The position numbers and the translations under genes were made by a program. The notes beneath the pieces are model-generated. The model was not told the origin of the DNA. It saw nothing but the letters and a program-made list of their open reading frames with translations, and did not search any database. DNA of 64,000 nt from Massilia eburnea (GTDB lineage Bacteria; Pseudomonadota; Gammaproteobacteria; Burkholderiales; Burkholderiaceae_D), in NCBI RefSeq assembly GCF_009720745.1, contig NZ_WNKX01000016.1:62001-126000 (forward strand), in the 5' to 3' direction. The first letter of the stretch is position 1. Each line of letters begins with the position of its first letter. Shown piece after piece: positions 25,995 to 33,825 of this stretch.

Positions 25995-26091
25995 CGGTGC
26001 ATTTTTGCACAGATCTGGCGAAGTTTTTGCAATTTTGCTCCGACAGGAAGGCGTATATCGTTTGCAGCATTGTCAAACAATGGAGGATGTA

Positions 26092-26586
26092 ATGAAGAAG
26101 TTCATATTTGCCGTATTGGCGCTACCGAGCTTAGTTCTGGCAACCGAGGAGCCTGCCGCCCCAGGCGCTCCCGGCATCGCCAGCCTTGCCGGCGTCTGGG
26201 AGCTGATCGGCGCCTATCGCGAACACCGTGACGGCAGCCGCAGCGACGACTACGGCGCGAAACCGCGTGGCACGCTCACCGTCGGAAGCGACGGGCGCTA
26301 CGCGCTCCAGATCTACCACATGGATCGGCCGCCGTTTGCAGGTGACTTCCGTGCAGCCGAGGCATCGGAGTACAAGCGCCTGCTGCTCGCGATGAGCACG
26401 CACTTTGGCAGCCTTGCGGTGGAGGAGGGCAAGCTTGTCTTCCGGATTGCCGCCGCCTCAAACCCGCAATGGGACGGATCGGTGCAGCGGCGCAGTTATC
26501 AGTTGCAGGGTGAGGTGCTCGAATGGCGTGTGCCCCAGCGCCCCGATGGCGACGTACCTATTTCTGTCTGGCGGCGGGTTCGCTAG
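26092..26586 (+). CDS. Lipocalin-like secreted protein
   Basis: 164 residues with an N-terminal signal peptide (MKKFIFAVLALPSLVLATEE). The mature part begins with SLAGVWELIGAYREHRDGSR and has GTLTVGSDGRYALQIY plus a closing strand ISVWRRV, which fits a lipocalin-like beta-barrel of bacterial hypothetical proteins. GGAGG lies 6-7 bases upstream of ATG. Ligand and function are unknown. It stands between a divergent LysR gene and a broken serine hydrolase. Confidence 0.72.
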   Translation: MKKFIFAVLALPSLVLATEEPAAPGAPGIASLAGVWELIGAYREHRDGSRSDDYGAKPRGTLTVGSDGRYALQIYHMDRPPFAGDFRAAEASEYKRLLLAMSTHFGSLAVEEGKLVFRIAAASNPQWDGSVQRRSYQLQGEVLEWRVPQRPDGDVPISVWRRVR

Positions 26587-26813
26587 CCGCCACTGCCATC
26601 AGGAGCATCCAATACGGGCAGCTCCACCATGCGAATGCGCTGCCGGGATTCAATGAGGGTTCGCTCGTTGTTGCGCACGGCAGGCATGATCGGATGGTCA
26701 TTAAAGCCGGAACAAATACTGGTGATCGTTGCGACGCCAACGGCGAGATCCCCTAAGGTGAAGCAGTGGTACTCTAGCACGAAGCTGCGCGATTTTTTTA
26801 GGGAAGGCACGCT

Positions 26814-27889
26814 ATGAACAGAAGGGAGTACTTGGGTCTCATTGGCTCAATCGCTATGACGCCATTCGCCTCAGCGTATGCCGAGGCGACGACATCCAGC
26901 TACGAGTCGGTGCTTGTCGCATATCCCGATTTCAATGGTACCGTTGTGGTGGGCCGGGGCACCTCCATTTTGTTCAGCAAGGCGATTGGCTTGGCCGACC
27001 CGCAATCGCAGACGCCGATGGCATTGGGCACGCGCTTCGAAGCAGGTTCTGTTTCGAAATGGGTGGCTGCGATGATAGTGATGAAGATGGTCGATCAGGG
27101 TATCCTTCGGCTGGACGAGCCGATCAAGCACTATTTGCCGAACTACCGCGCAGACAACGGCGCCAGGCTGACACTGCGCCATTTGATGAGCCATTCAAGT
27201 GGTGTGCCAAACGACTTGATTTCCGCCAGGAAGGCTGATCCTGTCGTGGCGCATACTGAGCTTGAGCAAATGGAAGCGGTCAAGCGCTATGCCAGTGGCG
27301 ACTTGCGCTTTGTCCCGGCACAGAATGGGACTATTCTCATTCGAACTGGCTGATTGTGAAGGCGATCGTCGAGAGGATGGGGCGCCAGTCGTATCGCGAT
27401 GTGGTTGCGGCTTGGCTGGTGGAGCCTCTAGGCCTGCGCGACAGCGGGCTTTTCAGGGGCGAGTCGAGTGCAGTGCCGGGCATGGCGCTAGCTTACTCTG
27501 GCACGGCCACCGCGTGGCTGCGTAAAGTGAACGCCGTGCCTGACTATATGGCTATGGCGGGTGGCTTTTACAGTAGCGCACCCGACATGCTGCGCCTGAT
27601 GGATGGTGCGCTCAATGGCAGGATTTTGACTCCTGCAGCCCGCGCTGAGTTGTTGAAAGTGCAGATGCCCGAACAGCGTTATGCGCTTGGCGGCCGCACG
27701 CGCGTCGAAGCGATCGCGGGCCAGTCGCGGGAGGCGGCCTGGGAAGATGGTTCGAATGGCGGGTTCCGTCTTGTTGCGCGGCGGGTGCTGGCGGACGGCA
27801 TCACAGTCATCGTTTTCAATAACAGCAGCTATGACCATCAAAAGCTCGGCACATTGGCCAGCGGCTTGATGGACGCTGCTTACACCTGA
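26814..27889 (+). pseudogene. Serine hydrolase (beta-lactamase family), frameshifted
   Basis: The first frame (26814-27353) encodes a Tat-like signal (NRREYLG) and the beta-lactamase fold start with the catalytic S79-V-S-K82 motif, RLDEPIKHYLPNYR and LTLRHLMSHSSGVP. It then hits a stop. The next frame (from about 27335) continues with YSHSNWLIVKAIVERMG, where the Tyr of the YxN-type motif is expected, and runs to 27889. One missing base near 27330-27336 explains the break; restoring it would give about 359 residues, a normal length for a class C-like/esterase serine hydrolase. It could be a true pseudogene or a sequencing error. Confidence 0.8.
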
Positions 27890-27921
27890 TTGCGGAAGCC
27901 AGCGGCTTATTCGGCGGATCC

Positions 27922-28833
27922 TTAGCATTTGCCGCGAGGCTCCGCTTGCAAGGTAATGTGGTCAATTCCGTGCTTTGAAAGAAGCATGGCTTTGAGTTTG
28001 TGCAGGATTTGAGGCCACTCCTGGAGATCGTTGATCTCCAGATGGCCTATCAGCGCAGGCTGACCTGGCGACATCTCCCACACGTGGAGGTCGTGCACCG
28101 ACAGCACGCCCGGCACGTCGGCCAGGTCGGCGCCGATTTGCGCGTAGTCGGCGCTGTCCGGTACGCCTTCCATCAGGTGGTGGAAGGATTCGCGCAGTAC
28201 GCCGACGGTGGACTTGAGGATCAGCAGGGAAACCAGCAGCGACAGGATCGGGTCGATCTGCATCCAGCCCGTTGCCATGATGACGCCGCCTGCGATCAGC
28301 GCGGCGACAGAGCCCAGCAGGTCGCCCAGCACGTGCACCAGTGCGGCGCGTGCGTTCATGCTGTCCTTGTCGCGCGAAAGGCTCCAGGCGACCAGCACGT
28401 TGACGGCAAGTCCAATGGCCGCCACGATCAATACCATGCGGCCTTGCACCGGCACCGGTGCTGAGAAGCGCTGTACCGCTTCAACGACGATCCAGCCGAC
28501 GACGACCAGCATCGCCAGGCCGTTGACGAAGGCGGCAAGCGCCTCGGCGCGGCCGAAGCCGAAGGAGTATCGCGCGGAAGGGCGGCGCTTGGCGATCAGT
28601 TGCGCCATCAGGGCGAGGCCAAGCGCGGCGGCATCCGTCACCATATGGCCGGCATCGGAAATCAGGGCGAGCGAATTGGCCATGAAGCCGGCGACGACTT
28701 CGACCACGGCGAAGCCTAAGGTCATGGCCAAGGCAACGGCGAGGGCGGCCTGGCTGCGGTGTTCGTTGAAGTGGGCGTGTTGGGCGTCGCCGTCCAAATG
28801 GGCGTGGAGGTGCGTAGAATCGTGGTTTTGCAT
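27922..28833 (-). CDS. Cation diffusion facilitator (zinc exporter type)
   Basis: 303 residues. The His-rich N-terminus (THLHAHLDGDAQHAHFNEH) is followed by six predicted membrane segments. Metal-site motifs are HxxxD-like: LISDAGHMVTDAAALG in TM2 and HVLGDLLGS in TM5, as in CzcD/ZitB. The C-terminal cytoplasmic domain has VHDLHVWEMSPGQPALIGH. It exports Zn2+ (possibly Co/Cd) in exchange for protons. It stands alone, with no metal-responsive regulator visible nearby. Confidence 0.92.
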   Translation of the reverse strand: MQNHDSTHLHAHLDGDAQHAHFNEHRSQAALAVALAMTLGFAVVEVVAGFMANSLALISDAGHMVTDAAALGLALMAQLIAKRRPSARYSFGFGRAEALAAFVNGLAMLVVVGWIVVEAVQRFSAPVPVQGRMVLIVAAIGLAVNVLVAWSLSRDKDSMNARAALVHVLGDLLGSVAALIAGGVIMATGWMQIDPILSLLVSLLILKSTVGVLRESFHHLMEGVPDSADYAQIGADLADVPGVLSVHDLHVWEMSPGQPALIGHLEINDLQEWPQILHKLKAMLLSKHGIDHITLQAEPRGKC

Positions 28834-28873
28834 AGTCCCTGACTATATCAGCAATGTTTTCTTCGGAAAACAC

Positions 28874-28902
28874 TTGTCACAGAGAGGAGGGCTCTCTATA
28901 AT
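28874..28902 (+). promoter_or_regulatory. Sigma-70 promoter of the tRNA-Val pair
   Basis: TTGTCA (28874-28879), a 17-bp spacer and a perfect TATAAT (28897-28902), ending 10 bp before the first tRNA. Confidence 0.88.
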
Positions 28903-28912
28903 GCTGGCTCTC

Positions 28913-28989
28913 GGGCGGTTAGTTCAGCTGGTTAGAATACTTGGTCGACATCCAAGGGGTCGGGGATTCGAATTCCTCACCGCCCACCA
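28913..28989 (+). tRNA. tRNA-Val (GAC), copy 1
   Basis: 77 nt including the encoded CCA. Acceptor GGGCGGT pairs with ACCGCCC; D arm GTTC/GAAT; anticodon stem CTTGG/CCAAG; loop TCGACAT giving anticodon GAC; T loop TTCGAAT. Position 33 is C instead of the almost universal U, and pair 53-61 is A-T instead of G-C. Copy 2 is identical. Confidence 0.9.
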
Positions 28990-29025
28990 GAACAATTTAA
29001 TGTAGTACCATTGCAAAAGACAAAC

Positions 29026-29102
29026 GGGCGGTTAGTTCAGCTGGTTAGAATACTTGGTCGACATCCAAGGGGTCGGGGATTCGAATTCCTCACCGCCCAC
29101 CA
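29026..29102 (+). tRNA. tRNA-Val (GAC), copy 2
   Basis: Identical in all 77 bases to copy 1, 36 bp downstream, so it is probably on the same transcript. The same unusual C at position 33 is present. Confidence 0.9.
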
Positions 29103-29136
29103 GACATTTTGTAAGAGCGAGAAAGGCACACCGGTT

Positions 29137-29172
29137 ATGACACCGCGAACTACCATCAAGGTTGGTGAGTGA
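29137..29172 (+). promoter_or_regulatory. Candidate threonine leader peptide of thrS
   Basis: A short frame reading M-T-P-R-T-T-I-K-V-G-E-stop has three Thr codons of three kinds (ACA, ACT, ACC) in eleven. It precedes a terminator-like hairpin (29212-29239) by 39 bp and thrS by 108 bp. A GAAAGG sequence is about 10 bases upstream. This layout fits attenuation, but the leader is short and no antiterminator is obvious. Confidence 0.4.
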
Positions 29173-29211
29173 CGCTAGTCGATCGGCTTTCTTTTGCTTG
29201 TTCAATTGAAG

Positions 29212-29239
29212 AAAACGCGGCTAGCCCGCGTTTTTTTTT
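29212..29239 (+). terminator. Terminator/attenuator before thrS
   Basis: Stem AAAACGCGG / CCGCGTTTT, loop CTAGC, then a run of T to 29239. It can end the tRNA-Val transcript or act as attenuator for thrS, which begins 41 bp later. Confidence 0.85.
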
Positions 29240-29280
29240 CGTCCTTATTTTTCAGCATCACCTTTTAATTCCGGAGATCC

Positions 29281-31191
29281 ATGATGGTTTCAGTCCGACT
29301 GCCCGACGGTTCCGTCCGTCAATTCGATGCCCCGCTGACCGTGGCACAAGTTGCGTCCAATATCAGCACCAGCCTGGGCAAAGCCGCCCTGGCCGGCAAG
29401 GTTGATGGCAAGGTCGTCGACACTTCCTTCCTGATTGAGAAGGATTCCGATGTCGCCATCGTGACCGACAAGGATCCGGAAGGCCTGGAAGTTATCCGCC
29501 ACTCGACCGCCCACTTGCTGGCTTACGCCGTCAAGGAACTGTTCCCTGACGCGCAAGTGACCATCGGCCCGGTCATCGAAAACGGTTTCTACTACGACTT
29601 CTCCTACAAGCGCCCCTTCACTCCGGACGACCTGGTGGCGATCGAGAAGAAGATGGCCGAACTGGCGAAGAAGGACGAGCAGGTGACGCGCAAGGTCCTG
29701 CCGCGCGATGAAGCCGTGGCCTACTTCAAGTCCATCAACGAACACTATAAGGCCGAGATCATCGCTTCGATCCCGTCCAATGAAGACGTTTCGCTCTACA
29801 CCGAAGGCAAGTTCACCGACTTGTGCCGCGGCCCGCACGTGCCGTCGACCGGCAAGCTGAAGGTCTTCAAGCTGATGAAGCTGGCCGGCGCTTACTGGCG
29901 CGGCGACAGCAAGAATGAAATGCTGCAGCGTGTGTACGGCACCGCCTGGACCAAGAAGGAAGACCAGGAGCAGTACCTGTTCCAGCTGGAAGAGGCTGAA
30001 AAGCGCGACCACCGCAAGCTGGGCAAGCAGCTGGACTTCTTCCACTTCCAGGATGAGGCTCCAGGCCTGGTGTTCTGGCATCCGAAAGGCTGGACCATCT
30101 GGCAGCAGGTGGAGCAGTACATGCGCCGCAAATACCAGGAAAACGGCTACCAGGAAGTGAAGGCGCCGCAGATCCTGGACGCGAGCCTGTGGGGCAAGAC
30201 CGGCCACTGGGAAAACTACCGCGAGAACATGTTCGTGACCGAGTCCGAAAACCGTTCTTATGCGCTGAAGCCGATGAACTGCCCTGGCCACGTACAGATC
30301 TTCAACAGCGACCTGCGCTCTTACCGTGACCTGCCGCTGCGCTACGGCGAATTCGGCCAGTGCCACCGCAACGAGCCTTCGGGCGCGCTGCACGGCATCA
30401 TGCGCGTGCGTGGCTTCACCCAGGACGACGGCCACATCTTCTGCACCAACGAGCAGATCGAGCCGGAAGTGGTGGCTTTCCACCAGCAGGCGATGGAAGT
30501 CTATAAAGATTTCCATTTCGAGAACATCGACGTCAAGCTGGCGCTGCGCCCGGACAACCGTATTGGCGACGACGAGGTGTGGGATAAGGCTGAAGAAGCG
30601 CTGCGCTCCGGCCTGCGCGCTTGCGGCGTGACCTGGACCGAACTGCCAGGCGAGGGCGCTTTCTACGGTCCCAAGATCGAGTACCACCTGAAGGATTCGC
30701 TGGGCCGCCCATGGCAGGTCGGCACCATGCAGGTGGACTTCTTCATGCCTGGCCGCCTGGGTGCGGAATATGTCGCAGATGACAACACCCGCAAGACCCC
30801 GGTCATGCTGCACCGTGCAATCGTGGGCTCGCTGGAGCGCTTCATCGGCATCCTGATCGAGAACTATGCGGGCGCGCTGCCGATGTGGCTTGCCCCTCAG
30901 CAAGTATCGATTCTCAACATCAGCGACGCCCAGGCGGATTACTGCAAAGCGCTTGAATCCAGGCTGCGCAAGCTGGGCTTCCGCGTTGCTGCTGATTTGC
31001 GCAACGAGAAGATTACGTATAAAATCCGCGAACATTCCGTCCAAAAAGTGCCTTACATCCTCGTGGTGGGCGACAAAGAACGGGATGCCAACACCGTGGC
31101 CGTGCGTGCGCGGGGCAATGTCGATCTGGGCGTCATGTCGATCGAAGCCCTGGTGGAGCGACTTCAGAACGACGTCGAGTCCAAAGCCTAA
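29281..31191 (+). CDS. thrS: Threonyl-tRNA synthetase
   Basis: 636 residues. Domains in order: TGS (about 1-62), editing domain with [11 protein letters not shown] and [10 protein letters not shown] (the zinc/editing His and Cys), class II catalytic core with motif 2 ([20 protein letters not shown] in context) and motif 3 ([13 protein letters not shown]), and a C-terminal anticodon-binding domain (about 535-636). ATGATG gives two candidate starts; an SD-like CCGGAG lies just upstream. It charges tRNA-Thr in the cytosol. It heads the translation block thrS-infC-rpmI-rplT-pheST. Confidence 0.97.
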   Translation: MMVSVRLPDGSVRQFDAPLTVAQVASNISTSLGKAALAGKVDGKVVDTSFLIEKDSDVAIVTDKDPEGLEVIRHSTAHLLAYAVKELFPDAQVTIGPVIENGFYYDFSYKRPFTPDDLVAIEKKMAELAKKDEQVTRKVLPRDEAVAYFKSINEHYKAEIIASIPSNEDVSLYTEGKFTDLCRGPHVPSTGKLKVFKLMKLAGAYWRGDSKNEMLQRVYGTAWTKKEDQEQYLFQLEEAEKRDHRKLGKQLDFFHFQDEAPGLVFWHPKGWTIWQQVEQYMRRKYQENGYQEVKAPQILDASLWGKTGHWENYRENMFVTESENRSYALKPMNCPGHVQIFNSDLRSYRDLPLRYGEFGQCHRNEPSGALHGIMRVRGFTQDDGHIFCTNEQIEPEVVAFHQQAMEVYKDFHFENIDVKLALRPDNRIGDDEVWDKAEEALRSGLRACGVTWTELPGEGAFYGPKIEYHLKDSLGRPWQVGTMQVDFFMPGRLGAEYVADDNTRKTPVMLHRAIVGSLERFIGILIENYAGALPMWLAPQQVSILNISDAQADYCKALESRLRKLGFRVAADLRNEKITYKIREHSVQKVPYILVVGDKERDANTVAVRARGNVDLGVMSIEALVERLQNDVESKA

Positions 31192-31242
31192 TGCGGGGAG
31201 CCCCGCAACCGGCCCACTAAATTAACATTGAAGGAAACTACA

Positions 31243-31764
31243 ATAGCTACTGACAAGTCCCATCGCATCAATGGCGAGATCACCCATCCCGAAATGCGTC
31301 TGTCGGGCGTGGACAACGAACCGCTGGGCATCGTAAGCCTGGCCGAAGCCTTCCGCCTGGCGGAAGAGGCCGATGTCGACCTGGTCGAGATCGCGCCGAA
31401 CGCGAATCCTCCAGTCTGCCGACTGATGGATTACGGTAAGTTCAAGTATTCGGAACAGAAGAAGGCGCACGAAGCCAAGTTGAAGCAGAAGGTGATTTCG
31501 GTCAAGGAAGTCAAATTCCGTCCGGGCACCGATGATGGCGACTACAACATCAAGCTGCGTAACCTGATCAAGTTCCTGGAAGAGGGTGATAAGACCAAGA
31601 TCACCCTGCGTTTCCGCGGCCGTGAAATGGCCCACCAGGACATCGGCATGCGCATGCTGGAGCGTCTGAAAGCTGACCTGGAGCCGCATGGCCAGGTCGA
31701 GCAATTCCCTAAGATGGAAGGCCGCCAGATGATCATGGTGCTGGCGCCGAAGAAAAAGAAGTAA
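31243..31764 (+). CDS. infC: Translation initiation factor IF-3 (AUA start)
   Basis: 173 residues. The protein begins [14 protein letters not shown], the expected IF-3 N-terminus; the N-terminal ([18 protein letters not shown]) and C-terminal domains ([30 protein letters not shown]) are complete. No ATG/GTG is in place: the codon at 31243 is ATA with AAGGA 7 bases upstream. Family knowledge: infC of many bacteria starts with a non-canonical codon (AUU in E. coli), which lets IF-3 repress its own translation. The alternative TTG at 31228 would overlap the ribosome site and is less likely. It follows thrS by 51 bp. Confidence 0.9.
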   Translation: MATDKSHRINGEITHPEMRLSGVDNEPLGIVSLAEAFRLAEEADVDLVEIAPNANPPVCRLMDYGKFKYSEQKKAHEAKLKQKVISVKEVKFRPGTDDGDYNIKLRNLIKFLEEGDKTKITLRFRGREMAHQDIGMRMLERLKADLEPHGQVEQFPKMEGRQMIMVLAPKKKK

Positions 31765-31892
31765 AACCGGTAAACCAGGGTCTGACCCAAGGGTCAGACC
31801 CGCCGGTCGAACGCCGTTGGCTTTCTCGGAAGTCAGCGGCGTTTGCATTTCCGGGTCCGACCCTTGGGGCGTACCCGGGTTTACCGGTTTTG
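31762..31892. repeat. Post-stop palindromic element, copy B (short type)
   Basis: Begins at the infC stop (TAAAACCGGTAAACC), with GGGTCTGACCC / GGGTCAGACCC repeats, a core hairpin (AACGCCG / CGGCGTT), and the closing arm GGTTTACCGGTTTT. Confidence 0.8.
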
Positions 31893-31902
31893 AGAAAAGC
31901 TG

Positions 31903-31911
31903 TGCTATACT
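31903..31911 (+). promoter_or_regulatory. Extended -10 promoter of rpmI-rplT
   Basis: TGCTATACT is an extended -10 (TGn-TATACT). No good -35 is present, as extended -10 promoters often lack one. It lies 82 bp before rpmI, just after repeat element B; the leader between them has inverted repeats that could serve L20 autoregulation. Confidence 0.5.
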
Positions 31912-31992
31912 CCCGGGTTCCCGTGAGAGTAGGCACCAAAAGTGCAGTAGAGTTGCTGCCACCTACAATCCGGTCATTATTGGAGCATTCAC

Positions 31993-32190
31993 ATGCCAAA
32001 AATGAAAACCAAGAGCTCCGCGAAAAAGCGTTTTCGCGTGCGCCCAGGTGGCACCGTTAAGTCGGGCATGGCTTTCAAACGCCACATCCTGACCAAGAAG
32101 ACCACCAAAAACAAGCGTCAACTGCGTGGCACCCGTAACATCAATGCGTCGGACGTGACTAGCGTTCTGCGTATGATGCCATCCGCTTAA
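31993..32190 (+). CDS. rpmI: 50S ribosomal protein L35
   Basis: 65 residues, the normal length. It starts [20 protein letters not shown] and has the typical [18 protein letters not shown] block. A GGAG ribosome site precedes ATG. In an operon with rplT (27 bp gap). Confidence 0.96.
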   Translation: MPKMKTKSSAKKRFRVRPGGTVKSGMAFKRHILTKKTTKNKRQLRGTRNINASDVTSVLRMMPSA

Positions 32191-32217
32191 TCTCACAACA
32201 TTATTTAAGGAGCTACT

Positions 32218-32577
32218 ATGCCTCGAGTAAAACGTGGGGTTACCGCGCGTGCCCGTCATAAAAAAGTACTGAACCTGGCCAAGGGTTACCGCGGTCGTCG
32301 CAGCAAAGTATTCCGTATTGCCAAGCAAGCAGTGATGCGCGCTGGCCAGTACGCATACCGCGACCGTCGTAACAAGAAGCGCGTCTTCCGCGCCCTGTGG
32401 ATCACCCGTATCAACGCGGCTGCCCGCGAACACGGCGTTACCTACAGCGTGTTCATGAACGGTCTGAAGAAGGCCGCTATTGAACTGGACCGTAAGGTCC
32501 TGGCTGATATGGCTGTGATGGACAAGCCTGCTTTCGCAGCGATTGTCAACGTCGTCAAAGCCAAGATCGCTGCTTAA
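32218..32577 (+). CDS. rplT: 50S ribosomal protein L20
   Basis: 119 residues, the normal length. [38 protein letters not shown] and [18 protein letters not shown] are diagnostic. It assembles 23S rRNA early and, in other bacteria, represses its own operon by binding the leader. A strong hairpin with T run (32621-32650) follows. Confidence 0.97.
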   Translation: MPRVKRGVTARARHKKVLNLAKGYRGRRSKVFRIAKQAVMRAGQYAYRDRRNKKRVFRALWITRINAAAREHGVTYSVFMNGLKKAAIELDRKVLADMAVMDKPAFAAIVNVVKAKIAA

Positions 32578-32620
32578 TTGCCAGTGATGCGCGCTGTCTC
32601 CGGGCAGCGCTCATAAGAAG

Positions 32621-32650
32621 CGGGACATGGCTTAGCTATGTCCCGTTTTT
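32621..32650 (+). terminator. Terminator between rplT and pheS
   Basis: Stem CGGGACATGGC / GCTATGTCCCG, loop TTA, then TTTTT. It is 27 bp before pheS and could be a partial terminator or attenuator. The preceding 32593-32619 has a short frame without Phe codons, so an E. coli pheM-like leader peptide is not supported. Confidence 0.85.
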
Positions 32651-32676
32651 AATTTCCAAAACAGGAAAAAAGTCGG

Positions 32677-33693
32677 ATGAACTCGCTCGAACAACTCGTC
32701 GTCTCCGCGCAGGCTGACTTCCTCGCCGCCGTAGACGCTGCAGCACTTGAAAACGCCAAAGCCAAGTACCTTGGCAAGACTGGCCAGATCACCGAAATGA
32801 TGAAGGGCCTGGGCAAGCTGGACCCTGAAGAGAAAAAGGCGCAAGGCGCCCTGATTAACGCCGCCAAGGTGCAGATCGAAGCCGCGCTGACCGCGCGCCG
32901 TGACGCCCTGGCGGAAGCGCAGCTGCAACTGCGCTTGAACGCAGAAGCGATCGACGTGTCGCTGCCGGGCCGTGGCCGCGCAAAAGGCGGTATCCACCCT
33001 GTGATGCGTACGTGGGAGCGCGTGGAAGAGATCTTCCGCTCGATCGGCTTCGATGTCGCAGCAGGCCCTGAGATTGAAACCGACTGGACCAACTTTACTG
33101 CACTGAATTCGCCTGAGAACCACCCGGCGCGTTCGATGCAGGATACCTTCTACGTTGAGGGCAGCGACAGCACCGGCAAGCCGCTGCTGCTGCGTACCCA
33201 TACTTCGCCGATGCAGGTGCGCTATGCCCGCAACAACAAGCCGCCGATCAAGGTGATTGCGCCGGGCCGTACCTACCGCGTTGACTCGGATGCGACGCAC
33301 TCGCCGATGTTCCACCAGGTTGAAGGCCTGTGGATTGCGGAGGACATTTCCTTCGCTGACCTCAAAGGCGTGTACCTGAATTTTGTTAAGGCTTTCTTTG
33401 AGACGGATGATTTGCAGGTGCGCTTCCGTCCTTCGTATTTCCCGTTCACCGAGCCGTCGGCGGAGATCGATATTGCGTTCGGCAGCGGTCCGCTGAAAGG
33501 ACGCTGGCTGGAGGTTTCGGGCTCGGGGCAGGTGCATCCGAATGTGGTGCGCAACTTTGGGCTGGATCCTGAGAAGTATATTGGATTTGCGTTCGGCTCC
33601 GGCCTTGAGCGCTTGACCATGCTGCGCTACGGCGTGAATGACTTGCGCTTGTTCTACGAAGGCGATTTGCGCTTCCTGAAACAGTTCAACTAA
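32677..33693 (+). CDS. pheS: Phenylalanyl-tRNA synthetase alpha subunit
   Basis: 338 residues. An N-terminal coiled-coil (about 1-90) is followed by the class II catalytic core: [30 protein letters not shown] (motif 2) and [17 protein letters not shown] (motif 3). It pairs with pheT to charge tRNA-Phe. The length and start [10 protein letters not shown] are typical. Repeat element C begins at its stop codon, between pheS and pheT. Confidence 0.97.
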   Translation: MNSLEQLVVSAQADFLAAVDAAALENAKAKYLGKTGQITEMMKGLGKLDPEEKKAQGALINAAKVQIEAALTARRDALAEAQLQLRLNAEAIDVSLPGRGRAKGGIHPVMRTWERVEEIFRSIGFDVAAGPEIETDWTNFTALNSPENHPARSMQDTFYVEGSDSTGKPLLLRTHTSPMQVRYARNNKPPIKVIAPGRTYRVDSDATHSPMFHQVEGLWIAEDISFADLKGVYLNFVKAFFETDDLQVRFRPSYFPFTEPSAEIDIAFGSGPLKGRWLEVSGSGQVHPNVVRNFGLDPEKYIGFAFGSGLERLTMLRYGVNDLRLFYEGDLRFLKQFN

Positions 33694-33808
33694 AACCCGG
33701 TAAACCAGGGTCAGACCCAAGGGTCAGACCCCCAGTACGCCGAAGCCGCGGACTGCGGAACAGACAGGGTCAGACCCTCGGGTCTGACCCAGGTTTGCCG
33801 GGTCTAAA
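33691..33808. repeat. Post-stop palindromic element, copy C (short type)
   Basis: Begins at the pheS stop (TAAAACCCGGTAAACC) with two GGGTCAGACCC units, and closes with GGGTCTGACCC and GGTTTGCCGGGTCTAAAA, 17 bp before pheT. It lies inside an operon, so it does not simply mark transcription ends. Confidence 0.8.
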
Positions 33809-33825
33809 AAATACGAAAGCTGACT

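Noticed and set aside
26583..26810. 75-codon minus-strand frame in the gap before the serine hydrolase
   Set aside because: No ribosome site, no recognisable domain, and the plus-strand frame in the same gap is equally long. I see no gene in this 227-bp gap.
32593..32619. A pheM-like leader peptide before pheST
   Set aside because: The short frame before the terminator has no Phe codon and no ribosome site, so Phe attenuation of the E. coli kind is not supported.
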